From Planctomycetota bacterium (lineage in GTDB: Bacteria; Planctomycetota; Planctomycetia; Planctomycetales; Planctomycetaceae), in contig JAHZKX010000050.1 in assembly GCA_022600195.1 (NCBI GenBank), positions 1-40,467 on the forward strand: 40,467 nt of DNA. The letters are read 5' to 3'. Positions 1 through 7,399 of the stretch are shown here, piece after piece (the first letter of the stretch is position 1; the number at the start of each line of letters is the position of its first letter). The position numbers and the translations under genes were made by a program. The notes under the pieces are model-generated. The model searched no databases and had not been told where the DNA came from. It saw nothing but the letters and a program-made list of their open reading frames with translations.

Positions 1-16
1 GAATTACCAAACCCCT

Positions 17-80
17 GCGGCATTTGCCGCGCGGTGTTCTTCTTCCGTTCGGCCTACGGCCTCACTCCAGAAGAACACCG
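17..80. repeat. Tandem hairpin / inverted repeat element
   Basis: Two adjacent dyads are visible. The first is GCGGCA-tt-TGCCGC at 17-30. The second is a perfect 12-bp inverted repeat, CGGTGTTCTTCT at 32-43 and AGAAGAACACCG at 69-80, around a 25-nt loop with two GGCC words. The element lies 36 bp beyond the stop of the esterase on the minus strand. No T-run follows, so a classical terminator is unlikely; a REP-like dispersed element is an inference. Confidence 0.5.
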
Positions 81-116
81 ACCCCATGAACCCCGATTCT
101 CTCACTTAGGCTGGTA

Positions 117-2072
117 CTAACATCGGGGGAAGGTCACCTGGGGGTTGCCTAGATTCTTCTTTCGCTGGCCAAGCTTGATATATAAATCCATGGGAATATG
201 AAGACGATATTGTTTCGCATTCTCAATCGCGTTCAGCTTCATTTCAGGAATGCTCTGTAACACCTGATTCGTTCCCCAGCGGTTCCAGATTTCCTTGAGC
301 TCTTCGCCGGAGACACTTCCGATCGTGGTCTCGTAAAGACGCTGCTGAGTACGGAAGTCGGCTCGGGTATAGAATTCGGGATTGTAGCGTTCCAGATCAT
401 TGAGGTCCGTTCCCCACATGCCTTGATCCGCGGGACCCCACCAGAGCGCGAAGTCGGCACTGGATTTTGCTTTCATGATTTCCATGTAGTTGATGGCGAG
501 GTTCCTTCGATTTGCATAGCGGGCTGGAATCGGCTGTTTGGCATCTGGAAATTGAAGCCATTTCCAATCTTTGCCAAACTGCATCTGGCGCGCGATCTGA
601 TGCTTGCTATTTTGCACAAGCAAGTCTGCCTGACTGATCCGATCAAAGCCATCGGGTCCCGCGAGGAATTTCGCTGGATTCGCTGCAAAACGAGCGAACC
701 CTGACTCATCGGTGAATGGTGCGAGCAAATAGACAAGTCGTTTCGGATATTTGGGATGGGGGTAGAGCATGCTCACAACCTGATCCTGCAAGGGCAGATT
801 TAATCTGCCGTCGACGATCAATGAGTCCTTTTGAATCTTGAGCGGAAGTGCGGGCAGGATCGCCGCGCTGATACTGTTTTCTGCCGGGGTTCCAATTAGA
901 ACCAGATTGGAATTCGACTGTTGCTCGCGTGTGAGATCAATATCAGCCACGACCGGAAACATGCCGGGCATCTTCGCAAAATCGGGGCCCCCGTATTTTG
1001 CAAGTACCCGAGCAGCAGCGCGAAGTTGATTCGTGCGATCACCCTTGGTTCCATAGACGATGAGTAGCGGTTCACCCTGATATAAGTTCGCAGCAGCACC
1101 CGCATCGTAGGGGCGCGTTGTCGGTTCTGATGTCGTCTTTACGGATCGCCAAGTGCCATCCTGGAATTTAAAGTTCGCGGCCGCGTCGAGGCGGGTTTTA
1201 CCTATTTGCACCGTCTTGATGTGGAGTAACTGATCGAGGGCCAACGAAAAGGCGACGATATTCTGCGGGTGGATGATCACTGTCTCATCGTTAATCGTCG
1301 CCTCAACGAATGCGCGCTGGTGCGGATCGGCGAACTCACGAATGGTCAACCAGTAGGAACGGCCGAGTGACAGAGCTTCACAGTCGTGTGTGATTGACTT
1401 TGGAGTCGAGATACGCTTCTGATCGAAGAGCCAGGTCATCAGCGGGACATGCGATCCCGGGACGGAATGACCGACCCCCGGGTATTCCTTGAGGATCACC
1501 GGGCAACCCAGTTTCTGCATTCTTTGTGTCTGTACTCGTGCGTTGCAGATTGCTGACGTCCAGTCCCTGTCTCCATGGTGAAACGCAACGGGAAGGTTTT
1601 TGAAATTGGCAAGCGGGTAGTTGTTGCCTGCCGCCACTAAGGGAATCATGGCGGCGAATTGATCTGGATAACTGGAAGCAAGATGCATCGCGCCACTCCC
1701 ACCCGCGGAAGAGCCGACCAGGTAAACGCGATCGGCATCGATGGGATACTTATTTTTCATGCGGGCGATGACTTGCATCACGTCGTAAGTCGACATCGCG
1801 CGGTAGCCCCAGATACGGTTATAAGTGGGTGTTGCCTGAAAAAACGGAAACTTTTCGCTCGGGTCCACACGCAGTTTGCCGTTAAGGTTGATGACCAAAG
1901 GGTAAGCCTTCATTCCAGTGACCTCTGGAGGGGTCTGAACGCGGAACGATACCGGGGCACCTATCGCTTGACTCTGATAGGTCTCGTTGAATTTGGAATC
2001 CCAACGAACAGGGGGATCGGCGGCATGCACCAGAGTCGCCGAGAAAAATAAGATGATCAGGAATCGTTTCAA
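117..2072 (-). CDS. Secreted alpha/beta-hydrolase (esterase / prolyl-oligopeptidase-like)
   Basis: This 651-residue protein has a cleavable signal peptide (basic start, hydrophobic residues 4-15, cut near VHA-A at 17-18) and so acts outside the cytoplasm. Residues 45-215 form an alpha/beta-hydrolase domain: nucleophile elbow GSSAG at 120-124 (Ser122), candidate acid in HHGDRD (Asp168 or Asp170) and candidate base His202 in GVGHS. This resembles PHB-depolymerase/feruloyl-esterase and S9-like exported hydrolases of planctomycetes. Residues from about 330 on form a second region I cannot name, including a VYGTKGD stretch. The substrate is not evident; polysaccharide ester or small ester cleavage is an inference. 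The gene is monocistronic, with a hairpin element downstream and a long non-coding stretch upstream. Family call fairly sure, substrate unknown. Confidence 0.8.
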   Translation of the reverse strand: MKRFLIILFFSATLVHAADPPVRWDSKFNETYQSQAIGAPVSFRVQTPPEVTGMKAYPLVINLNGKLRVDPSEKFPFFQATPTYNRIWGYRAMSTYDVMQVIARMKNKYPIDADRVYLVGSSAGGSGAMHLASSYPDQFAAMIPLVAAGNNYPLANFKNLPVAFHHGDRDWTSAICNARVQTQRMQKLGCPVILKEYPGVGHSVPGSHVPLMTWLFDQKRISTPKSITHDCEALSLGRSYWLTIREFADPHQRAFVEATINDETVIIHPQNIVAFSLALDQLLHIKTVQIGKTRLDAAANFKFQDGTWRSVKTTSEPTTRPYDAGAAANLYQGEPLLIVYGTKGDRTNQLRAAARVLAKYGGPDFAKMPGMFPVVADIDLTREQQSNSNLVLIGTPAENSISAAILPALPLKIQKDSLIVDGRLNLPLQDQVVSMLYPHPKYPKRLVYLLAPFTDESGFARFAANPAKFLAGPDGFDRISQADLLVQNSKHQIARQMQFGKDWKWLQFPDAKQPIPARYANRRNLAINYMEIMKAKSSADFALWWGPADQGMWGTDLNDLERYNPEFYTRADFRTQQRLYETTIGSVSGEELKEIWNRWGTNQVLQSIPEMKLNAIENAKQYRLHIPMDLYIKLGQRKKNLGNPQVTFPRC

Positions 2073-2764
2073 GGTGAGTTCTCCTGGAAGATTTTGCTGT
2101 TTTCATACGCAAAGTATGACTTGTTGGTGGCTGATATTACGTGGTCGCTGGTTAGTTTGCGTTGTCCGGGATTGTCGCTCATGACACGTTGGGCAACGAA
2201 CCGCAATTGTACTTAGAATCATCAGGCATAGCCAGAAATATTGGTGGCCATTATTTGCGATCGATACTTCGCTCAGGAATCAATGGCCTGTTAAGAAACT
2301 CATCCAACTAAAGTAAGGATGTCCGGTAGTTTTCGTCGTCGCAAAACAAAGGAAAGAACGAGAATAGATAGTAACGCCGATTCCGAAATCACTGCTGAGT
2401 CACAAAAGAGAACAGATTTGTGCTTAGCGGTTTCTGGCACCTTTGATCCCCTTGACATTATCGCTTCACAGTACCATTCAGACCAAACCCTTTAAATCCC
2501 ACCCGGAGCCGGGCCAACGAGTTTGGCAATCTGCTGCCGGTTCAAATAGAATTGGATGTTGAAGAATGGTGGACCCTAAGTCGTTATGCCGCAAAGGAGG
2601 ATATCTCAATTCGTCAACTCGTCAGGAAAGAGTTAACGACACTCCTAAATCACGGCAAAGAGAAGTTTCCATATAAGAAAATCAGCGAAACACAATCGAC
2701 CAATTATGGTGCCGAAAAGACTGGGTAATAATATTTTACCGGCCAAAATTTTGAATCGTGTCTG
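2073..2764. other. Gene-poor stretch upstream of the esterase
   Basis: About 690 bp with no intact gene. It should contain the esterase promoter near 2073-2200. It also holds a start-less ORF (listed separately, 2531-2728) and a 20-bp word at 2481-2500 that recurs imperfectly at 4409-4428. I see no transposase, tRNA or clear terminator. Confidence 0.5.
2531..2728 (+). pseudogene. Start-less small ORF, ribbon-helix-helix-like remnant
   Basis: The frame is open from 2456 to the TAA at 2726-2728 but has no ATG or GTG. The best candidate starts are CTG 2531 or TTG 2552. From about 2531 the translation looks like a genuine protein: amphipathic and charged, with a strand-like LPVQIELDVEEWW followed by helix-like TLSRYAAKEDISIRQLVRKE and a basic C-terminus. 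The pattern recalls CopG/Arc ribbon-helix-helix DNA-binding proteins, as in antitoxins. Upstream of 2531 the frame reads as low-quality sequence, suggesting loss of the 5' end. It converges on the small membrane protein gene at 2765. A real gene with a non-standard start, or chance, are the alternatives. Confidence 0.3.
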
Positions 2765-2992
2765 TTAGACCGGTTTATTTCGTTTTATCAAAAATACAAT
2801 TGCCCCAATGAAAAAACCAATCATAAAGAATGCCATAATAAAAACGGCAAGTGCCTCTAGCGCACCACATCGTGGATTCAGACCAACGAACAATAAAATA
2901 TCTGTGAACAAATCACCCAGTTGTGATATGGATGATAAAATAAATCCCAAAAACATCGTTATGAAACCACCTGTAAAACCATATTTGAACAT
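2765..2992 (-). CDS. Small two-TM membrane protein, unknown function
   Basis: A 75-residue hydrophobic protein that I do not recognise. Two membrane segments are visible: roughly residues 7-40, broken by a Gln-Leu-Gly-Asp turn, and residues 46-68 (LAVFIMAFFMIGFFIGAIVFLI), ending in a short basic tail, KRNKPV. A single Cys lies in the loop between them. The ATG is at 2990-2992, without an obvious strong Shine-Dalgarno. It lies downstream of the attC-like site in the minus-strand reading direction, so it may be another captured gene, but it has no attC of its own. Small size and lack of homology cues keep confidence moderate. Confidence 0.5.
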   Translation of the reverse strand: MFKYGFTGGFITMFLGFILSSISQLGDLFTDILLFVGLNPRCGALEALAVFIMAFFMIGFFIGAIVFLIKRNKPV

Positions 2993-3091
2993 TAAATACT
3001 CATGTTATAAATAAAATTTAAGCATAACCAGTTTAATAAACTGACCTGCATTAAAAAGTGACCAGGTAACACGCATTACCCCGACATTCAC

Positions 3092-3117
3092 AGTGATTTT
3101 GTTTTCGCAAAATCACT
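3092..3117. repeat. Perfect 10-bp hairpin beside the attC-like site
   Basis: AGTGATTTTG at 3092-3101 and CAAAATCACT at 3108-3117 are perfect inverted copies with a 6-nt loop (ttttcg). The hairpin sits immediately past the attC-like element in the minus-strand direction. Neither strand has a following T-run, so I do not call a terminator. Confidence 0.5.
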
Positions 3118-3121
3118 CTAA

Positions 3122-3212
3122 GTTCAGCGACCCGCATCACCGGGCAGCGGGAGTTGACATTGATTTCTGAATCCGCTGGCCACCACCGCTCCGGTGCATA
3201 CGATGGTTCGGC
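3122..3212 (-). other. Integron attC-like recombination site (solitary)
   Basis: Read on the minus strand the element starts with core GCCGAAC (3212-3206) and ends with GCTGAAC (3128-3122), one base from the canonical GTTRRRY form GTTGAAC. Inside are inverted arms: on the plus strand CACCGG (3138-3143) and AGCGG (3146-3150) pair with CCGCT (3186-3190) and CCGGTG (3191-3196). Two extra bases (gc) on one arm resemble the extrahelical bases of attC hairpins. The ATGCACCGGAG...CCCGGTGATGC layout matches, from memory, attC sites of planctomycete cassettes. The site begins 20 bp after the stop of the 184-residue gene, where attC lies in a cassette. No integrase is present in the window. The degraded right core is the main doubt. 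Confidence 0.5.
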
Positions 3213-3232
3213 CTGTCGCCGGAAAGCGGAAG

Positions 3233-3787
3233 CTATTTCTTGCGGTCGGTCGGAGCGGCGGGTTTTTCAGGCGGTGGACCGATGAGGACGGCCACGTAGG
3301 GCATCCCTTGCTTCATCTTAAACTGTTCGACTGCCGCAATCGCGCGGGTACCCGGTTCATCCGTCAGTGAAACGGTCACATGGGCACCGCCGGGTCCCCA
3401 TCCGCTAAGGAGTACCTTGATGCGGCCCTCGGCCCGCTCAGGAATATCCGCGCCCACGGGACAACACCATATATCGACCAGTTCCCCACCATTCCACACC
3501 GAGTCGCGCACGAGAGTGCCAGTAAAGGGGTCAAGCTCCAGAGGCACCCACCCGGTCACGGCGGTGAACCTAGCCTGCCCGAGTTTCTTGAGATCCTCAG
3601 CAATCCAAGACTCGACGACGGGTCGATCCTTATCGTGATCCATCGGGTCAGTGGGCATGATGATCTTGACGTACACCTGATTGGATTTTGGTTGGGCAGC
3701 TTTCTTGGGTGTCGGCTCCTTCGCTTGCGTTGCACAGGGAACCAGAATGAGCGTGCTGAAGATCAAGACCAATAAGTGCCGAGTCAT
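3233..3787 (-). CDS. Exported hypothetical protein, possible integron cassette gene
   Basis: A protein of 184 residues when started at the ATG at 3787, which has a strong AAAGGGGG Shine-Dalgarno just upstream. An in-frame start 24 bp earlier lacks one. A signal peptide is clear (MTRHLLVLIFSTLILVPC..., probable cut after TQA). The mature protein begins with a Lys/Pro/Gln-rich linker, then a mixed alpha/beta domain with a WCC pair, and ends in a Pro/Ala/Lys-rich tail. The region LLSGWGPGGAHVTVSLTDEPG looks like a beta sandwich or hairpin. I do not recognise the family. The attC-like site just after the stop suggests a captured cassette. Confidence 0.6.
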   Translation of the reverse strand: MTRHLLVLIFSTLILVPCATQAKEPTPKKAAQPKSNQVYVKIIMPTDPMDHDKDRPVVESWIAEDLKKLGQARFTAVTGWVPLELDPFTGTLVRDSVWNGGELVDIWCCPVGADIPERAEGRIKVLLSGWGPGGAHVTVSLTDEPGTRAIAAVEQFKMKQGMPYVAVLIGPPPEKPAAPTDRKK

Positions 3788-4010
3788 AACATACCCCCTT
3801 TTATATTTCATCCCTAGAAATATCCATTACCAAGACAGAGCAAAACCCGATTAGAATGAATAAAAAAAAGAAAATGCGACCTCAACGTGAATTCGAATGC
3901 TGTACAACGCATTATCGAGTTTAGCAGCAGTGCTATTCATCGTTAACAACTTCGTATGTTTTGTCAAACATATTAGTCCGTTATTGTTGTCTTTCTTTTT
4001 GCCGATTCTA

Positions 4011-4277
4011 TTAAACCCACGTCACGGGAATTTGATCTCTCATAAAATCTTCAGAGATGTTTTTTTGAATTCGTGATTGTTCTTTATCTGAAATGGGAAC
4101 TTTATCATCGGGTGGATCCCATCTATCCAATCCAGCTGTGTAAATAACAATCCCATCATCCACCATCATTTCTGAAACCAGATTCATTTTTTTAGATCCT
4201 TCTGAATACACAATCTTGGATCTTCCTCTCATTTTTACATGGTAAGGTTTTTTCTTGAAAAACATAGGGCTACTCAT
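4011..4277 (-). CDS. Small protein resembling Imm74-type immunity proteins
   Basis: An 88-residue soluble protein. Basic N-terminal strands (PYHVKMRGRSKIVYSEGSKK) lead into SEMMVDDGIVIYTAGLDRWDPP, then a charged helix (ISDKEQSRIQKNISEDFM). The order of a short strand-rich start, a VIYxxxxxxWDPP turn, PIS-(D/E)KE and a C-terminal helix matches my memory of the Imm74 immunity family associated with polymorphic toxins. No toxin gene is adjacent, so it would be an orphan immunity gene or have an unrelated role. The start ATG is at 4277. Neighbours are other small orphan genes, typical of an accessory region. Family assignment is tentative. Confidence 0.5.
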   Translation of the reverse strand: MSSPMFFKKKPYHVKMRGRSKIVYSEGSKKMNLVSEMMVDDGIVIYTAGLDRWDPPDDKVPISDKEQSRIQKNISEDFMRDQIPVTWV

Positions 4278-4608
4278 TTAACAACGTGATAAATAATTTT
4301 TGTACCATTATCAAAAAGCTCAGGAAACTCCGTTGTTGTCCAAAGACTTTTGGGCCTTACCCGTTCACGCTAGATTGCCAGTAAAGGGGGCAGGTCTCAA
4401 TTCAACGAGACCAAACACTTTAAATCTCTTCCGAAGGGTTTTTGCTGTCGCTTCACTATAACGGAAGATGATGCGTTTATCTATTTCTTTTATGATGCAT
4501 CGTTCTGGTCACCAGTGATGAATTTTCATCTGCTGCCTGTTTGTGGCGATCGGGTAGAATCTCAGTTCGTAGGTTGGTTGGCCGACGTTGTTTTCGGCTT
4601 TTTTCTAC

Positions 4609-4635
4609 CACGAAAATCACGAAAGGCACGAAATG
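4609..4635 (+). repeat. Three-copy 9-bp tandem repeat CACGAAANN
   Basis: CACGAAAAT, CACGAAAGG and CACGAAATG follow each other without spacing. This A-rich CACGAAARN word is, from general familiarity, a recurrent intergenic element in planctomycetes and related phyla, often mis-annotated as His/Glu-rich small proteins. Its function is unknown. Confidence 0.6.
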
Positions 4636-4788
4636 GTTGTTGTTTCTGTTTTGCAACTTGCTTTTATTTCATTGGTTTCTCTAGCAGATTCCTGCTCGCT
4701 GCGTTCGGGCCGTATTTTATTCGGGCTTTCCCAAAGTGTCGGTGTTTTGACTGTGGTTGATTTTGCTGAAGGGCGTGGGGGTGTCAAG

Positions 4789-4893
4789 CCGAACCGTGTT
4801 CGAAACGCGTCGAACAGTAACCGAAGTCTGCCGAACGTGGGCCGATATGCGTTGAACGCGCGCCGAAGCGTGTCGATACGTTACGAGACATTG
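4789..4893 (+). repeat. Degenerate 21-bp tandem array with 10.5-bp phased GA motif
   Basis: Five 21-bp units can be aligned (starting 4789, 4810, 4831, 4852, 4873). Each has two half-units with the core YCGAA or a one-base variant. The G of the core falls at 4791, 4802, 4812, 4823, 4833, 4844, 4854, 4865, 4875 and 4885, so the spacing alternates 11 and 10 almost without exception. This equals the helical repeat of B-DNA. In one reading frame the units encode a heptad with Asn at position 2 and Arg at position 5, so a coding origin is the alternative. Confidence 0.7.
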
Positions 4894-5165
4894 AGAACCG
4901 ATGGCGATTTTTCAGGTGAAGATTTTCAAAACAGAGGGACTTTTATAGTAGTGAGATCTTCAATGTTCGCGAAAAGCAGTGCGCAAAACACTCATCTCGC
5001 GCGCGACGCTTATAACGCATAAATCAGAGCTTAGGCAGAGCGATGACGGTGTCAAGATACAAATTTGAGAGTGGTTTTTTGAGCCTATTTTTTTGTGATC
5101 GAAAATTCCAGCTGGAGCAAACGGGAGACACCTGCTGACGTGGAACGTTTAACAGTGCTGAAAAT

Positions 5166-6170
5166 TCAGAACCAGTTCTGTTTATCGGCGAGTGTGATGA
5201 AAGGTTTATTGGTGAGGAAGCAGCGGAGGTTTTCCAGTAATGTTTCGAGATGTCGTTCGGGAACACGTGTGGAAGCAGCGGCGATGTGGGGCGTGATGAT
5301 CACGTTTTCCATGCCCCAGAGGGGATGTTCGCGGGGTAGCGGTTCGATCTCGAAGACGTCCAGGGCGGCTCCCGCGATGTCGCCGTTTTGTAGTGCGGTT
5401 GTTAAATCATTGAGATCAACAATGGCGCCGCGACCGATGTTGATGAGATATGTCGACGATTTCATTTGCTGGAATTGTGCGGTGCGAAACAGTTTTTCTG
5501 TCTGGGGAGTGTGTGGGGCTGCGATGACGGTGAAGTCACTCAAGGCTAACAAGTCGTTCAGGCGGTCGACGTTCCAGACTTCCTCCACGACGCCGGGAAT
5601 TTCTGTTGCGATGGGATCGACGGCGTATACCTGCATGCCAAACGCTGCAGCGCGACGACAGATTTCTGCACCGATGGAACCGGCTCCGACAACGCCGAGC
5701 GAACAATCGGAAAGATGCATATGACTGCGATCGACTTCACTGACTTGTCCCGGTCCTGTGACGAAGTCGGGCTTGCCGGCTTTTCCGCCGATGGGTTGCC
5801 AGTTCGAATCGGCCTGCTGTCTGATGTAACGGTGCAGATTGCGGGCAAAGCAAAGTACGAAGCCCATGACATGGTCGGCGATGACATCATAAAACAGGCC
5901 GCGCATGTTGGTGAGTTGAACGGGGTGCTCGACCAGTTCGGGAAAGACATAATGTTCGAGACTTGCGGTGGGTGACTGGATCCATTGCAGTTTCTCTGCT
6001 GGTGCCAGGAGTTCGGGAGTAATTTTACCGAAGAAGGCGTCTGCGTCTTTGATTTCGTCCAGTGCTTCTGTCACATCTTGCGCGTTCACGATGGTTAACT
6101 GGTCGGAAACGTCCTGTATGCGGGAGAGGCGTTGGGCGTCGATCGCGGGGTAGATGAGTAGTTTTGTCAT
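5166..6170 (-). CDS. D-2-hydroxyacid dehydrogenase (NAD-dependent)
   Basis: A cytoplasmic oxidoreductase of the D-isomer 2-hydroxyacid dehydrogenase family, which interconverts 2-hydroxy acids and 2-keto acids with NAD(P). At 334 residues it has the usual family length. The NAD-binding glycine motif is GAGSIG at 162-167, and catalytic residues are Arg248 (NIGRGAIVD), Glu276 (DVFEIEPLP) and His295 (TPHIAA). The start ATG at 6170 gives MTKLLIYP, a normal N-terminal strand; the longer in-frame ORF to 6278 overlaps the biotin ligase gene. It is the last gene of a run STAS - birA - dehydrogenase, 17 bp after birA. The exact substrate (glyoxylate/hydroxypyruvate, phosphoglycerate-like or other) cannot be read from the sequence, and no ACT domain is present, arguing against SerA. 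Confidence 0.88.
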   Translation of the reverse strand: MTKLLIYPAIDAQRLSRIQDVSDQLTIVNAQDVTEALDEIKDADAFFGKITPELLAPAEKLQWIQSPTASLEHYVFPELVEHPVQLTNMRGLFYDVIADHVMGFVLCFARNLHRYIRQQADSNWQPIGGKAGKPDFVTGPGQVSEVDRSHMHLSDCSLGVVGAGSIGAEICRRAAAFGMQVYAVDPIATEIPGVVEEVWNVDRLNDLLALSDFTVIAAPHTPQTEKLFRTAQFQQMKSSTYLINIGRGAIVDLNDLTTALQNGDIAGAALDVFEIEPLPREHPLWGMENVIITPHIAAASTRVPERHLETLLENLRCFLTNKPFITLADKQNWF

Positions 6171-6187
6171 AGTTCTGGGAAGTTCGT

Positions 6188-6994
6188 TTAAAAGTGTTCG
6201 ATGGTGCCACTGATGATTCGTTCGATACCAGCTTCCGTTTTCAGAATCAGAAAACCGTGATCGTCTATTTCCAGGCATTGTCCTGTTTTCGTCTCGCGGC
6301 CTGTATTGACGCGGATCGTTTTACCACTCAGGAGGCAGTATTTGCGCCAGGTCTCCATGAATTGATTTTGTTCTCCCGCGACATCGTAAAGCCGATTCTC
6401 GATTCCATTGATGAGATCGATGAGCGTGGTGGTCATCGAAAATTTCTGGCCCGTTGTTTCGTAGAGCGAAGTGCCTGTCTGCTTTAAGTCTTCGACGGCT
6501 GAGAGAAATGAGTTATTCAGGTTGAGGCCAAGTCCGATGACGACGAGCCCGGGTACACTGGCTGCGGTTTCGACAAGAATGCCTGAGACTTTTTTGTTCT
6601 GCAAAAAGACATCGTTGGGCCATTTCAGCTGCAGCTTATTTTCGGGAAGATGTTTTTCGAGCGTTTCGCAAACGGCGAGCCCCGTTGCCAGTGCGATCAA
6701 TGGTTGCTGTTCGATTGGAATTTGTATCTGTGCCACATCGACGACGAGCGAAAATGTCAACGTTCCTTCGGGAGACCACCAGGAATGATTACCACGACCG
6801 CGACCTGCAGTCTGTTTTCCGGTGAGTACCAGAACGGGTAAATTGACGCCGCGTACTGGCGTTGTTTTTTTGGGAGAGCAGTGTGTGTGCAGGGCCCAGG
6901 AATTTGTGGAGGCGAGACTTTCGAAATAGTCGAGATGCTCGATGAATGTTTCCGTCTGAATTGCTTTTAAATCGTCAGCAGTAAACGGCAGCAT
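6188..6994 (-). CDS. birA: Biotin--[acetyl-CoA-carboxylase] ligase
   Basis: It activates biotin with ATP to biotinyl-AMP and transfers it to the biotin carrier protein of acetyl-CoA carboxylase and similar enzymes. The signature GRGRGNHSWWS lies at about 64-74, KWPND at 124-128 and the biotin-contacting lysine segment KKVSGIL at about 134-140, then the GLGLNLN strand. The protein (268 residues) starts directly with the catalytic domain and lacks the N-terminal winged helix of bifunctional BirA, so it should not repress biotin genes. I chose the ATG at 6994; an in-frame TTG two codons earlier is possible, and neither has a strong ribosome site. It is flanked by the STAS gene (33 bp upstream) and the dehydrogenase (17 bp downstream), probably one transcript. 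Confidence 0.92.
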   Translation of the reverse strand: MLPFTADDLKAIQTETFIEHLDYFESLASTNSWALHTHCSPKKTTPVRGVNLPVLVLTGKQTAGRGRGNHSWWSPEGTLTFSLVVDVAQIQIPIEQQPLIALATGLAVCETLEKHLPENKLQLKWPNDVFLQNKKVSGILVETAASVPGLVVIGLGLNLNNSFLSAVEDLKQTGTSLYETTGQKFSMTTTLIDLINGIENRLYDVAGEQNQFMETWRKYCLLSGKTIRVNTGRETKTGQCLEIDDHGFLILKTEAGIERIISGTIEHF

Positions 6995-7027
6995 TCCCAA
7001 CTCATTTTCAGAAAAGAGATCGAATGA

Positions 7028-7399
7028 TTAAGATTTTTCAGACAAAGCTGCGATCGCCTCTTCCCGGGAATCGAACAATGGCCAGAGCGTTCCGACTTTG
7101 ATGCAGCTTAAAATGTTCTGCATGTTTTCACAGGCTTGGCAGAAGACCGCCTGACCGCCTGCCTGCTTCGCGCGTTGCAACAGACGAATAATGGCACCGA
7201 TCAGAATGGAATCGAGATATTCGACCTGATTCAGATCAATAATCACATTTTTGATCTCGGGTGCATCTAACAATCGCAACACTTTGTTGGATTCGATCTG
7301 AACATTGCTATATTGAAATTGCAAGGTTGAACCCTGGGGCACCACAATCAGATTGGGTGCAGTCAGCTCTACCTCAAAAATTTCCAAGTTTTCTACCAT
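7028..7399 (-). CDS. STAS-domain protein, anti-sigma factor antagonist-like
   Basis: A 123-residue single-domain STAS protein. The core VIIDLNQVEYLDSILIGAIIRLLQRAKQAGG (residues about 52-82) has the conserved D-S pair where partner-switching kinases phosphorylate anti-anti-sigma factors of the SpoIIAA/RsbV type. The N-terminal strand region and the C-terminal helix after LWPLFDSREEAIAAL also fit. Such proteins control anti-sigma factors or act as scaffolds in signalling complexes. No anti-sigma kinase or phosphatase gene is adjacent, so partners are unknown. It is the first gene of the birA run, and a perfect 22-bp palindrome lies 21 bp upstream of its ATG, suggesting transcriptional control. 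Confidence 0.85.
   Translation of the reverse strand: MVENLEIFEVELTAPNLIVVPQGSTLQFQYSNVQIESNKVLRLLDAPEIKNVIIDLNQVEYLDSILIGAIIRLLQRAKQAGGQAVFCQACENMQNILSCIKVGTLWPLFDSREEAIAALSEKS

Larger units (their letters stand above)
4278..5165. other. Long gene-free stretch with repeat elements
   Basis: About 890 bp without a credible gene. It contains the second copy of a 20-bp word (4409-4428), a weak terminator-like hairpin GCCGA/TCGGC with six T (4581-4604), the 9-bp CACGAAANN cluster (4609-4635) and the 21-bp phased array (4789-4893). A plus-strand ORF of 144 codons (4588-5022) spans both repeats but looks like chance. The 3' end of the dehydrogenase gene begins at 5166. Confidence 0.5.

Noticed and set aside
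4581-4604. GCCGA/TCGGC hairpin with T-run
   Set aside because: The stem has only five pairs with an eight-base loop and no gene ends just upstream, so it was not called a terminator.
4588-5022. 144-codon plus-strand ORF across the repeat region
   Set aside because: It begins in the CACGAAA repeat, lacks a ribosome site and has no domain-like composition, though a decayed coding origin of the 21-bp array cannot be excluded.
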